A DNA stretch of 64,000 nt from Viridothelium virens (taxonomy: Eukaryota > Ascomycota > Dothideomycetes > Trypetheliales > Trypetheliaceae): NCBI GenBank assembly GCA_010094025.1, contig ML991813.1:124001-188000 (forward strand), read 5' to 3'. Positions 33,975 to 45,205 of the stretch are shown here, in pieces. The translations under genes and the position numbers were made by a program. The number at the start of each line of letters is the position of its first letter. The first letter of the stretch is position 1. A model generated the notes under the pieces. The model did no database searches. It was given only the letters and a program-made list of their open reading frames with translations, and was not told the DNA's origin.

Positions 33975-34469
33975 GTTGGATCTCAAAATGATTTTCGATG
34001 CGATGAGATAGAAGGCAAACAATCGACGCCCTCACGGAAAATGTTTGGTTCGCGAGAAGCGCTTCCCCGCATTTTGTACAAAATACCTTTACACAATCTG
34101 TGAGGCAATATCGATGACTGGGAAACCGGCAATTTTTGATGCAAACAAGCATCCGGTTCTCCGATCAGGTACCTTGATCGCTTGTAGTGGAAGGCAATAA
34201 GGAGAAGTGCCCATTGCTTTACAAGGTTTGCCGGACCGGCCCCTTGCATCCCCTGCTTAGGTGGGCCAGTGGCAAGTGCAGACGCCCAAACCTACGAGCT
34301 CGCAACCACTTATCGTTGATGTCCAAATCGCGAAAATTTAATGCTAGACGATGTATCATAAAACAGTATCCCGGGAGAGGCACAGAGGTACGGTATATAT
34401 TTCAATCGAAATACCCTCCGATTCCCATGTCCAGCTGGCGAAGCACATCTTTTCATCACATCTACCATC
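33975..34469. promoter_or_regulatory. Bidirectional promoter SDR/P450
   Basis: 495 bp between divergent start codons. A TATA-like element (TATATATT) lies at 34394-34401, 69-76 bp before the P450 ATG. GC-rich palindromic GCCGGACCGGCC near 34230 could be a Zn2Cys6-type site. No coding region recognised. Confidence 0.45.
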
Positions 34470-36148
34470 ATGGATTCCCTCATGAGTCTCAATTTCCCTC
34501 TGTTCCTTCCTTTTAATCTACTGCTTGCTCTTTTGGTTCTCGTAAGTTCCTCTACTCCGCCTTTAGGCTTCAGGTTTTCTCATCCATAAGTAGTTGCTTA
34601 TTTATGGGACCGCTGTCGTCATTTACAACGTCTACTTCCATTCATTAGCAGCATACCCAGGGCCAAAGTTGAACGCCGCATCGATGATCGTAAAATCGTA
34701 CCACGTGTACCGGGGTACGCAGGCCCAGTACTATGCAGAATTGCATAAGCAGTATGGTGATGTGGTACGGGTATCACCAAAGGAGTTATCTTATATCACT
34801 GCCTATGCTTGGAATGATATTTATGGCTTCCGCCAAGGCCACCAAGAATTCAACAAACTCAAATTCCTCGATCCTGACCTTGGCCCAAGCATCCTCCTCG
34901 TTGATCGTACTGGTCATCAGCGAATGCGTCGACTCATCTCTCATGCATTTTCTGAAAAGGCGCTTCGAGAGCAGGAGCCACTGATCAAGAAGTATGTCGA
35001 TCTTTTAGTCAACAGATTGAGGGAAACCAATGGAGAGCCAACCAACCTCGTTGCCTGGTACAATTTTGCAACTTTTGATCTTATTGGTGACCTTGCCTTC
35101 GGCGAGCCCTTTGACTGTCTCAAAGACTCTTCGTACAAGCCCTGGGTGACAATTCTATTTGACAATCTCAAGGAATTTATTTACGCCATCAGCGCGATTG
35201 AGTTGTTTGGCAATGGTCTCGCGAAACTTCTTCCTCTCATCGTACCAGAGAGTTTGTTGAGGAACAGGAAAGCTCACGTCGCGTTGACAAAAGAAAAAGT
35301 AGCCAAGCGGCTCAAGAACGGTACCGAGCGGCCAGATTTCATGAGCTATATACTGAGGCACAACGACGAAAAGGGACTGACGCATCCGGAGATCGAATCC
35401 AATTCCGAAGTGCTGATTGTCGCTGGGTCCGAGACTACTGCCACACTTCTTTCTGGAGCGACTTACTACCTTTTACGTAACCCGCGTGTGATGAAGAAGT
35501 TGGTGGAAGAAGTCCGCTCGTCGTTCACTCGAGAAGAAGAAATCGATCTCAATGGCGTAAATCGTCTTGTCTACATGCTCGCCGTTCTGGATGAGGCACT
35601 TCGCATATATCCGCCTGCTGCCGGAAGCATAACCAGGGTCGTCCCGGAACCAGGAGACACCGTGGGTGGCAAGTGGCTTCCTGGTGGTGTAAGTTCAATG
35701 CTTCAGTGTATCAGAGGCCCGATGCAAGATGTATGATGCTAATTGTAGGCTTTCGCGATAGACCCATGTGGCTGTCTCTCACCTGGCAGCCTACCGCTCT
35801 CCAAAGAACTTCAAAGATCCCGACTCTTTCGTCCCGGAGCGATGGTTAGGTGATCCAGCCTACGCAGATGATAATAAGGCAGTCTTTCAGCCCTTCAATA
35901 TGGGACCAAGGAGCTGCATTGGACGCAATCTAGCTTATGTAGAAATGCGCTTAATGTAAGTCATTTGCAGGTTCACAGTCGGGTGTTGAATGATGCACAT
36001 CTGTTAATATGGCCCTAGTCTAGCTCGTGTCCTCTGGAACTTTGACCTGGAGATGATGCCGGAGAGCGAGAACTGGACCGATCAGAAATGTTTCATACTG
36101 TGGGAGAAGAATCCCCTCTATGTCAAGCTAAGTCCGGTGAATCAATGA
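34470..36148 (+). CDS. Cytochrome P450 monooxygenase
   Basis: Heme-thiolate monooxygenase anchored in the ER. Exons 34470-34541, 34594-35688, 35762-35955 and 36019-36148 give 496 residues with exact phases. The N-terminal membrane anchor is residues about 5-35 ([17 protein letters not shown]). The proline hinge [10 protein letters not shown] is present. The I-helix carries AGSETTAT (oxygen activation), the K-helix EALRIYPP (ExxR), then PERW, and the heme loop [12 protein letters not shown] with the axial Cys near residue 441. The overall pattern resembles the trichothecene C-15-hydroxylase/isotrichodermin-hydroxylase-like fungal clan, but family naming needs a CYP alignment. It is head-to-head with the SDR; coupled oxidation and reduction of one metabolite is plausible. 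Confidence 0.95.
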
Positions 36149-37418
36149 CAAGGTGAAGCCTTGAGCTTACTTACATCGTAAACCATATCTTAAAGACTGA
36201 CAATGGGGTGCGTTCTCAAGAGACGTAGAGAAAAAGAGTCAGGAATAGAAAGTAGATACAACTCTTGGTTGCAAGTACAAGGATGGAGAAACACGTGTGG
36301 TAAGAAAACGAAGAGAGTCCCGAAATATACGTCATGGTGGTTAGATATGACTGTGAATAGCATGGACCGGGATCATTCTATGTAGTCTCTTTATTGTAGA
36401 ATCGACTAAGATCTGCGCAATGATCTACTCAATGCTTATCACGGTATCGATTCATGACTTGACTTGCATACAAATTTTTGACCCAGAATCTGATCGGACG
36501 CTCTAAGAAGTCTCCACGGAGAAAGGGCCGCCCGATAGATTGCTTTTTCGTCGACCCTCGCCAAAACACACATCCGACTTCTATGAAAAATTTTCAGTCC
36601 TCATGGAGCATTACATTGAACGCGTGGAAATCAAAGTATCGTCTACTTCCAACTACCAGTTTTGCCTGACTACTATTCTGCATTCCTCGACCAGTTGCAT
36701 GTTGAGGGAGATGCGACTCCATTTTTGATCTTTTTGTCTCTGCACCCGACCAAGATGGACTGGGGAACTTTATCAATTGATGCCGACTTTTACAATGACG
36801 TACACTTAAGCGCTTAGCTTTTGCCGTGTTCTAGTAATATGACTACTGAACATTCAAGTAAACAATTTCGTTGGGCAAAGTCCTCCATGTACTAGTCCAG
36901 ATTGAGCTTCCTCGTCAATATCATGGGCTTCTCCAATGCTTCTGGAGCGGACAGAAATATTGCCCTTCACAACACGAGGCTCGCAGCCAGATTAAATCTT
37001 AACAGAACTGAGGCATTTGGACGAGATGCCGGTCACATCACTCTCTTCAAACAGTCACTCGCAAGAAGCATATCCGATCTCTTACTGCACATACGCCTAC
37101 TCTAAGGACGAGCAATCCGATTTCGCCTTCTCCACCGCTACTCAGTTTGAGTTCGAAGCCTCATAACCATAAGCTAGATGTTGACTAGTTAGATTTGATA
37201 AGTACCCTACTTGGATGAAATTGTAAAAATTGCCTTCTTTAGAACTTTATTTCGCCTGGTTCTCCTAACTAGTTAGAGGATGTTGCTCGATAATAGCCTA
37301 GCCAACTGGACCTGGATCAACATTTGCCATTAATTACCGTCCATTGCCACCCAACATCATGTATTACTCACCTAATCCAATTAAGGTATCATTCTTACCT
37401 CTACTGTCTTCTATGCTA
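36149..37418. other. Gene-poor, AT-rich stretch with a coding remnant
   Basis: About 1.27 kb between two convergent genes (P450 on plus, methyltransferase-like on minus). Lower GC than the neighbours. It holds the eroded coding segment described at 36500-36800; the rest, including a 67-codon open frame at 36902, resembles nothing known to me. Confidence 0.5.
36500..36812 (+). pseudogene. Unidentified eroded coding remnant
   Basis: Two adjoining frames look protein-like in sequence: SDFYEKFSVLMEHYIERVEI followed by KVSSTSNYQF, then after a frame change PDYYSAFLDQLHVEGDATPF and LIFLSLHPTKMDWGTLSIDA, ending DFYNDV. The composition is that of a soluble protein, and the two parts together would be one continuous domain broken by a frameshift near 36665. 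I do not recognise the family. It sits between cluster genes and may be the remains of a lost cluster member. Confidence 0.35.
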
Positions 37419-38331
37419 TCATGTCTTCTTCACTCCGGAATACCAGTACATCTTCCCAAACGGTAAGAGAGCTGTTTGTTCGCCGCTGTTAAATTCCCAC
37501 CCGTCAAGGTTTAGTTTTGGCTGCTGACGCTGCAGCAGTGCCGAGATCTCTTCTGCCGTACGGCCCCGGATGCACGAGACGTAGCCGTCTATCGCATAGA
37601 ATAGTGGCACGATCGGAATGATATACGTACACAGCAGGTGCAACGGCGACCAGTAGAAGTCAAAAATCGTCGTGATTAGACAGGATAGGATGACAATGGT
37701 GGTGTTCAATAGCGACGGCAGGGTGCGATGGGTCATCTCGAAGATCCTATAAAGCCAATCAGTCACGCGCTTCGTCGACAGAAAAGCACGTTCTGACTCA
37801 CATGAAGGCATCAGTACTCTGCACTGCGCTGGCTAGCACCTGCTCTGCGGCCGGATCGTCAAAGTGGTGGAAGCACAAATGAAAGAGCCGACACTCCTTG
37901 GTTCCTGGCTTCGCTAACCGTTGCGGTCGGGTAGCATCGATGGGCTCGCGAATGAACGAAATGTGCTCACTCCGCTTCGTGATACCCTCCCATGCCTCCA
38001 TATCGGGCCGGAGATCGGTAAGGATGAATTCGACCGGCGGGTATCCCTTGTCCGTGAGTTTCGCGTTCACCGCTGGCTCCAGCAGTGGCGTAGGTCCACC
38101 CGAGCCGGCACACGCATCAATGAAGGTGAACTGAGCTGCGTTCTTTGGCCCTCCCAGCGCTCGCAAGAGCAACGTGGATGCCTGAGTAGCCGGTGAGCCG
38201 TTGGCGGTGTTGGACGTTTGCCACATACGTGCGAGTGCGCGGTGGGTGTGCTCGCGTAGCCATTCCGGACACCATGGCTGGTCTTCCACCTCGGCCAGAT
38301 GCAGCCGGGGAAAGAGTACCCAGCTAGGCAT
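37419..38331 (-). CDS. Conserved fungal methyltransferase-like membrane protein
   Basis: Exons 38331-37802 and 37746-37419 (55-bp intron, GTGAGT..TATAG), 285 residues; the ATG at 38331 starts MPSWVLFPRLHLAEVEDQPW, preferred over an in-frame codon 75 bp upstream because this is the typical start of the family as I recall it. A motif I-like loop FIDACAGSGGPTPLLE and the acidic FILTDLRPD resemble a class I SAM-binding fold, and CFHHFDDPAA follows. The C-terminal exon adds two hydrophobic segments (SLLNTTIVILSCLITTIFDF and PLHLLCTYIIPIVPLFYAID) and ends GKMYWYSGVKKT. Such proteins are widespread in filamentous fungi without a proven function; a membrane-bound methyltransferase is inference. Confidence 0.82.
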
Positions 38332-39953
38332 GTTTTTCTGTTCTTTGGAGCGTTCAACTGATCGAGATCTCAGAGGTGTTTTTGACGGACCTGCACCTAG
38401 CAGCACTGCAACAGAAATGTGAACTTTTTGGCTGGAACGTGATTACCTGCGCATGGTTAGAGAGTCATGGCGTACCTTCGTCCTTGACTGGCGGGTAAAG
38501 ATCGGGTGCTGTAGGGTAGAGACCGTAGATGTTGTTTGTTAGTGCTTGAACTTGCTTGTGATGATGTGGATGTTTGGCCAGCCGAGGCCTTCGTTGGCAC
38601 ACCCAATCTGCGTCAATGTGTAATGCCGGCAAGAAGATACGCACGAATGTATTGAGTGAAAAATTGTTTCAAAAGTAGTGATACATGAGTGACTGAAGAG
38701 ATATTTCACTGCAGTGAGAAGGTGTTCCTTAAGTCAGCAGCAGGAAAGTTACCATACCGGGTTATATAACTCAGAAAGGTGAGGCTGTACCGCCAATTAC
38801 TATGTCCGATGCCTACGGCTCGCATCCTTAAGGTCTCGCAAAGGATTTAGTCCATCTCTGGCTGGCGAGGGAAAGCTCTTGCATCCTGAGGACTTCTGTG
38901 GCTCTAATTCGCCACAAATCCTTGGGCGAGTTACTGAACTAGGTTTCAATATCTCCATTGGTCGAAGCGGGAGACATCGGACGTGGAAAGTTGCTGTGCC
39001 TCATGATCCAGGTCCAGCTGCTGTGCCTCACGTTCCTTAATTAGCGACTGTGCCTCATTTCCCTGGACCAACTGTGCCTTCAGTTCTTAACCGTCTATCA
39101 AGGACCAGCATGTGGTTCTGCACGAGTCAGCTGTACTTTGTGCGCATACAGTGTATACCAGGTTTTTCGTCTGTGCGAGGAAAGACATATCCGATGAAGG
39201 GATATCTCTCTGGTAGGAAAGTTGCGAACCAGATCCTCTTTGTGAGCGCGTTTAGTGACCGATGCAGCGCGGATTTAATCCTTTGCAGGTCTGACCACAG
39301 ACTCAAATTCCCTCTGAAAGTGCACTACAACGAATGAGCATATCCATTTTAAGTGCAAAATCTACCTGCTTTTGTTTTGCGACGGAGTGAGGTAAGAGGC
39401 AATCTTAATTTCTTTCAGCCAGCCTAATCATCCGAGCCGGGAATTTCAGCCTGACCGTTCCTTATCCAGCTATCGCTCCGTGCCGCAGACAACGGAATCC
39501 GTAGACCGACCATGTATAACACTAGTATCCATATGAATTGGATAATCGGCGTCGAAACGCGATTCATTCATCAAGCTCAAGCCGCGGGAGCTAATAAAAT
39601 ACCATACTTACTCTGCAGGAAATGGATGAAAGGCTTGTGCGCTGACATAATTTACAAAGCTCTTGTACTGGAGATTCACCTCCGAAAAGTTGATGTATTC
39701 GCCTGTGTTTGGGGCACATCCATTCATCCCAGGGCATACCTTTCTGTCCTTCTGTCTGTTCGGACGGCTTCATTTGGACACCGAGGTGGCAGGTTTCGCT
39801 TCGCGTGAGATATCTTGTGCCATGACGCCAGTTCCTCCAGAAGCGCGAAGATCAACAAGCCGACCGAACTTCTTTCTCTAGCTAGGTGCCAGTCCCGGTT
39901 TTGGTTCCGGCAATTTCGGTAGCATCGTATGAATGGAATTGAGGACCCGGTGG
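38332..39953. other. Gene-poor region
   Basis: About 1.6 kb between the starts and ends of two minus-strand genes. I see no credible gene. The phrase TGTGCCTCA recurs three times between 38994 and 39060 with CCAGCTGCTGTGCCTCA and GCGACTGTGCCTCA, a weak short-repeat patch. Confidence 0.4.
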
Positions 39954-41604
39954 TTACATGGCCTCCATGGGTGGTAATTGCATAACTTCCTCGATGTATT
40001 GAAGGTAGATGCCTATTCAAATCTCAGTGTTCGAAATTTAGGCTCCTGTCTTACTTACGGCCCAAAGTCCAGCGTGCTCCAAAGCGCTGCAGAATGAAGC
40101 GCAGATCATTGAGCTCCTCTTGGAATAGCTCACTGTCGCATAGACGTATCGAGATCGCTGTAGCTCGTGTTAGGTTGCAGAGGGCTATGACTGACATGCT
40201 ATCGGACTTGGCTTCCTGCACCATGTAGGTAGTAACTCGAAGTTGATCCCGAACCATGCGTAGCGTGGACTGCAAAAGCAATGCCTCTTTCGAACCAGCT
40301 CGAATCTTCTCGCTGTTTGGATTTACGACTTGCAAAGCAAGGTGAGCACTAGCCACCGTCTTCAGTCAGTAGATGAATGGAAGCATGACGGATCATCTCA
40401 CATGACCGCAAGAGCTGTACTCTCGCAATACGTATATGCATTCGATCCGTTCTTACTTGAGCATACGAGCTCACGCACCAATGATTGCATCCGATTTTCA
40501 GTATCTTCGTAGGTCGAACCAGCTAATCGGGTTGGTCGCGGATCGTTAGCATAACCCAGAGCTGTTCCAATGACCAACGCAACTCTGGAAGAGAGATCAA
40601 AACTCCGATCCGACTCCTCAATGTCCAAGAACGCGGCCAGACTTTTGACATTAGAGACTGCGCTCAGCGGCAAGGCCAAAGGCATTGGGTCATTTACACT
40701 TGATAGCGCCACCGTCCCATAGTACATGTTATTATAGAATCTCAAATTAAGAGTCCCGCAACATACCTATCAAGGAGCACGGTTGCCCACTGACAGACTA
40801 AATGCTGCTTGTCGAGCTCGGCTGGCTCATTCATCCCTTCAAAGTCGAGTCCTAGTAGTCGCCCAAGGGCTACACAGATAGCCAAGGTCATGTGTGCATC
40901 TCGCGGTAGGCCATGCCCGCATGCGTAGTAAGCAATGAGCAATCCAGCTTGAAGAAGTTCAAGCGTCCCGTCCCCAGAGGCTCTTAGCATGAACATCTGT
41001 CTGACGGTCTGGTATAAAATGCTACGCATGGAGCGGCCATTGGCTGGGCAAGGCTGTCGCGTGACGAGGTAAAGGGCACAGATTAGTGTAGCTAACTCAG
41101 CAACACCGCTCTGTGGCCATGAAACGAGCCGTGAGCGGAAGTGTTCTAGCTCTAAAAGAGGTAGCCATGGATGTATAGAAGTGCAGTAGTCATCCAGTAA
41201 TTCCGTGGGTGTAATATGGAGAGCCTCAAGAATGTCAGTAGTCAGCTGTGCCATATGGCGAGGGTCTCCATCCATGCTCCCAGCTTGCAACAGCTCTCGC
41301 GCGCCATGAGGAGACAAGTCTGGACAGTTTGGACATTGGCGCACGAGTAATGGAGTTGCAGTGACCGGACTTGAAGACCGATGAGTCTGTGGAAGTGGCT
41401 GAGAGTCGCTCCAGGCATAGCTACATTGAAGAAGCTTCCTGCAACGACGGTCTCCATTACCGGCTGTTGCAAACGAAGAAGAGATATAACCTACGAGGAG
41501 CATCGAGAACAGCTAGGAAGTGATTTGTCACATCGCTGTTTACGGATGCGACAAGACCAGCAAACGTTCTGTGATTTGAGTACCACGGAAATCGGGTTCA
41601 ACAT
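39954..41604 (-). CDS. Zn2Cys6 transcription factor
   Basis: Probable pathway regulator. Exons: 41604-41495, 41438-40767, then an exon ending at 40402, 40348-40059 and 40012-39954. The ATG at 41604 opens a zinc cluster split by an intron: CWSCRIRKQRCDKSLPSCSR followed by CSSKLLQC, the exact C-x2-C-x6-C-x6-C-x2-C-x6-C spacing. A fungal_trans-like helical region follows (DILEALHITPTELLDDYCTS, HPWLPLLELEHFRSRL and MTLAICVALGRLLGLDFEG). The third exon could start at 40740 (26-bp intron, shorter than fungal norm) or 40698 (68-bp intron with an AAG acceptor); both keep frame, giving about 489 or 475 residues. The C-terminus reads RWTLGRIYLQYIEEVMQL. It is divergent to the NmrA-like gene, and their shared promoter carries a CGGCCG palindrome suited to a binuclear zinc cluster. 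Confidence 0.88.
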
Positions 41605-42022
41605 GGCTGATGGTACAGTGGAGCAGGGTCGCCCGAATTTGGTTCCTCGTCGTAGAGCGGCCCCTCAGAGAATAGAGTAGTGGAATGCATCGGCCGATGC
41701 AGTACTTCAAATAGTCACAAGGCCGTTAGGACAATGTCTCTCATGGAGATACCAAATGTGGAGGTTGAGTTTCTGTCTAAAGCGACAGGGTTCGGCCGAT
41801 GCAGCTGGCGCCTTTCCATGCTAGGTTTACTCATTAACTTATCAAGTATTAGCGCACTCACCGGACCAATTACTTATGATGGAAAGCGTGCTTGTCTTTA
41901 TGCTCCGGCTACAACTGTGACAGCCCCAGACCAGCAGATATTGGGTATATAAGGATGGCAGTATTAAGTGGTAAAGTTGAATCATTAGGTCCTTGTGAAT
42001 TTGTCCGCGTGCATAAGATAGC
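41605..42022. promoter_or_regulatory. Bidirectional promoter, regulator/NmrA
   Basis: 418 bp between divergent start codons. It contains the palindrome entry below, a second half-copy, and a TATA box TATATAAGG at 41946-41954, 69-77 bp before the NmrA-like ATG. Confidence 0.6.
41686..41804. promoter_or_regulatory. Palindrome TGCATCGGCCGATGCA and partial direct copy
   Basis: 41686-41701 is a perfect 16-bp inverted repeat centred on CGGCCG. The right part with flank, TCGGCCGATGCAG, recurs at 41792-41804. CGG half-sites are what Zn2Cys6 proteins bind, so autoregulation by the divergent regulator is plausible but unproven. Confidence 0.5.
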
Positions 42023-43075
42023 ATGTCTTCTATTAAAAAGGTTGCTGTACTTGGGGTAGGTAAGCCTACCGATAAGGACTCTGGGCATCTTGCTTTCTCC
42101 CGAATCATTTCGATTGAGCACATGCTGATGTCTTCGCTCCAGGCATCCGGTACTCTCGGCGAGGCTGTGATCCCAGCGTTGCTCGAAGGCGGCTTCATCC
42201 TCACCATCATCTCACGCCCTGGTGGACGTGGGTTCACTACCGGTGCAAAAGCTGTGGCAACTAGAGAGGTTGCCTACGACGACCTCACTGGCCTCACTGC
42301 CGCTCTATGTGATCATGATGCTCTTGTCGAGATCTTCAACCCAGCTGCCACCGTGCATCAACGCACCATCGTGCGAGCTGCTCTCGCTGCCAGCATTAAG
42401 CATCTTGTAACGAACGAATTCGGCTTGGACACCTTTCACCCCAATATAACCAAGCTCCCGTCCGCTCAAGCAAAAGTCCAAGCGCAGAGTGTGCTTGATG
42501 AGGAGCTAGAGTCGGCCACGGCCAGCGGCAAAGCTGTAACACTGTCGTGGACAGGCATATTCAGCGGCGTGTGGTATGACTGGGCGATCCGGGAAGGGAA
42601 ATTCTGGGTGGATCCAGCTACACGAACTGTTACGCGCTTCGGGTCCGGGGATCAGAAGACGAGCATAAGCCGTGTGGCGCTGAACGGGCAAGCCGTAGTT
42701 GCCGTGCTGCGTGAGCCAGAGCGCTTCAGGAACCGGCCTGCTTACTTTGCAAGCCACACAGTTACGACGAATGAGCTGATTGCGCTCGTGAAAGAGACTT
42801 CGGAGGACCCAGGGAAGCGCTGGAATGTTACTGATGTTCCCGATATCGAGACCTTCAGACGTGACGCAATGCGTCTTTGGAATGAGGATACGCAGAAGGG
42901 CGTGGAGGATCGGCTGCATTTACGGGCTTTTACGATGCTTTCAATCGCTGCCCTTTTCGAAGAGAACAATCTCTTTGGAGCTGACTATAGAGACAAGCAG
43001 GAGCCTGGTTGGGATGAAGGTCCTGAGAAACTGAGAGATCAGATCAAGCAGCTAATCAGAGATGCTGGAGAATAG
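42023..43075 (+). CDS. NmrA/isoflavone-reductase-like NAD(P)-binding protein
   Basis: Atypical SDR of about 321 residues. Exon 1 is 42023-42055 (MSSIKKVAVLG) and exon 2 is 42143-43075; the 87-bp intron has no internal stop, so an unspliced open frame exists, but splicing restores the dinucleotide motif GASGTLGEAV at residues 11-20. TIISRPGGRGF follows the second strand and suits NADPH. A conserved NEFGLDTFHPN region and WTGIFSGVWYDW shape the active site in this family, which reduces phenolic or polyketide-like intermediates or senses NADP(H). It is head-to-head with the Zn2Cys6 regulator and has a good TATA box, suggesting inducible expression. Confidence 0.9.
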   Translation: MSSIKKVAVLGVGKPTDKDSGHLAFSRIISIEHMLMSSLQASGTLGEAVIPALLEGGFILTIISRPGGRGFTTGAKAVATREVAYDDLTGLTAALCDHDALVEIFNPAATVHQRTIVRAALAASIKHLVTNEFGLDTFHPNITKLPSAQAKVQAQSVLDEELESATASGKAVTLSWTGIFSGVWYDWAIREGKFWVDPATRTVTRFGSGDQKTSISRVALNGQAVVAVLREPERFRNRPAYFASHTVTTNELIALVKETSEDPGKRWNVTDVPDIETFRRDAMRLWNEDTQKGVEDRLHLRAFTMLSIAALFEENNLFGADYRDKQEPGWDEGPEKLRDQIKQLIRDAGE

Positions 43076-43506
43076 GACGATTCGTTCGTGTCCTAGATGC
43101 ACAGAGTCAGATACATTGGTTGTGCCGAATCGAACGATTCAGGTGTGGAGAAAGGATTTCTGCAGCGTTGTCGGCCGTAGAAGAGCTCCTATGCAGTCGA
43201 GATCTGGCGTGCAAGCAACACTCGCTCCATCTCATTAGTATGACGAATGCACAATGGATAGGTTCACCTGATATACGAGGAAAACGTCTGTGGTTTTTCA
43301 TGGTCCCTAGCAGTCCTTAAAAATCATAATCAGCCGTCCTTGCTCGCTTCAACAAATCGTGCAGCGAAAAGCGAAATCTGCCACCGAGCTCATTAATAAC
43401 TAGTCGTGATAGCATTATCAGAGTCGTCCCCCTCCGGCGCTTGATCACCAGCGCCACTTCCGCCCTCTTTTCTTCGGGGACGATTGGCCTCGTCAGGGCC
43501 TCCACC
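43076..43506. other. Convergent spacer
   Basis: 431 bp between two stop codons (NmrA-like on plus, P450 on minus). No coding region recognised. Confidence 0.5.
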
Positions 43507-45205
43507 TTATCTTGCCGTCACCTTCACCCACTCATCTCTCTGGATCCACAGCCCCACATTCAAGCTCGTCCAAGGCTTCGTCGGATCACAGAGCGCAAAG
43601 TCAAAGTTACGGAACAACTCAACAAATACCTTATTCAGCTCAATCATGGCAACCTGCCGCCCAAGACACTGATACTTGCCGTACCCCCACACCAATTCCA
43701 GACTGCGCAACATGCGCGCCAGTTCCGTGCCGTCAGGTATGAGCCAGCGCTCGGGACGAAACACGTCAGCGTCAGCACCGAAGACGGCGCGAGAGCGATG
43801 CACGCCCCATGCATTATACCCGATCTCAGTGCCTCCAGGTAAGAAGACTGTCTCGTTGGTTGCGGAGAGGGTGACAGTGTCTCCTTCCGGCGGCACGACT
43901 TTAGTCAAAGCGCCCGTGACAGCCGGGTAGATGCGGAGCCCCTCCTTTATGACAGCCTGGAGGTAAGGCAGAGCGCGGGCTTCTGTGTCCGTGACGACAG
44001 GTCGAGAGATGCGACCCTCATGAGCAGCGTCATCGATTTCGGCTTGGAGACGGCGGTAGACGGAAGGGTTGGTCAGGAGGTAGAGCATAGTGGCGCGGAT
44101 GACGGTGGCGCTGGTGTCGGAGCCGGCGAGGATCTGGAGGAGGGATTCTGAGACAAGTGATGCTTCAGGAACGCCGTGCTCGATAAAGGAGCCGAGCATG
44201 TCGCGTCGCTGGACGGCTTTGGGACCAAAGCGCTCGCTGACGAGTTGCTTGGAGATGCCTATGAGGCGGCCGATGCCGGTTTGGTCTTTTTCGGAGGGGA
44301 ACATGAGTTCGGCGATCCATTGGACTTTGAGGATGTCGTTGAGGATGGGCATGGAGCCAAGGAGGATGATTACCTCGAGCATCTCTTCAGTGGATTGGAT
44401 GTATTTGTAGACGTCATCGTCGTCGACAAGATCTCCCATGGGCTGACCGTACGCAATGTCAGTGATGACATCCAGGGTGAAATACTGGGCTTTGCGGCTG
44501 AGGTCCATTGGTCGAGACTCCTTGTCTGTTGAAACGTATTTGCTACGGATAAGGTGGATGAGATTTTGGACGTGGCTATCAATTGACGGCGTGAGATGCT
44601 CGTTCCCCTTCCCAGAATACTAGAAACCATGATCAGTCTTTGAACCTGAGTAGATAGCATTTATTATCTGCAGTTGAGAGCAATAGCATACCCCGGGAAC
44701 GAGCTGGACCTTTCTCTCCGTATGAAACTTCTCGTTGTCGGAACTGAAGACATTGTCATGCCCGGGCTGGATTCTCGAGCCGTGATACCATGGCGCCTTT
44801 GTATAATTGGATTTGGCTAAGGGAGAGCGTCAGCCTAAGCCACTGCTGCGACGCACAGGCAAGCAGACTGACGGGAACTCATGCGTATCAACAATTCGGG
44901 ATCATTCGTGACGAGTAGGTTGGATCCAATGCGCGCAAGAGGTCCTAAGTGTTTTATGAGCAATGCAACATGGATTGAGCTTGTCGGAGTTCCCAACCAT
45001 ATTTTTCGTTCACCTCGTCGAACTTCAAGTGGCATCGCCTGGTCAAGATAGCGCATGGTAGCCAGAGATTAGTGAAAGTTCCGAGCAGAGGGCCTTTGAA
45101 GGCGCTCAGTCGAGCCCATTGCCGGTACTGATGAATAATCAATCCCAGGAGAAACACGCCCAAGAAGTACCACTGGTACTGAGATAACTGCTCAAGCACA
45201 GCCAT
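43507..45205 (-). CDS. Cytochrome P450, pisatin-demethylase/benzoate-hydroxylase-like
   Basis: Exons 45205-44998, 44944-44873, 44816-44692 and 44619-43507 join exactly; 505 residues. The membrane anchor is residues about 9-25 (YQWYFLGVFLLGLIIHQY), then FKGPLLGTFTNLWL. Exon junctions rebuild EKYGPLARIGSNLLVTNDPE and the segment up to QLVPGYSGKGNEHLTPSID, both typical of this P450 group. The I-helix has AGSDTSATV, the K-helix KEGLRIYPAV, then PERW and the heme loop WGYGKYQCLGRQ with Cys near residue 453. The first intron has a GTTGGG donor. Members of this group demethylate or hydroxylate aromatic compounds, including plant phytoalexins; the substrate here is unknown. It is divergent to the SAM methyltransferase gene. 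Confidence 0.93.

Noticed and set aside
36149-39953. Transposon remnants in the gene-poor stretches
   Set aside because: Searched by eye for transposase, reverse transcriptase and integrase motifs and long terminal repeats; none found.
42056-42142. N-terminal insertion in the NmrA-like protein
   Set aside because: The extra residues are an in-frame 87-bp intron; removing it restores the GASGTLG cofactor motif.
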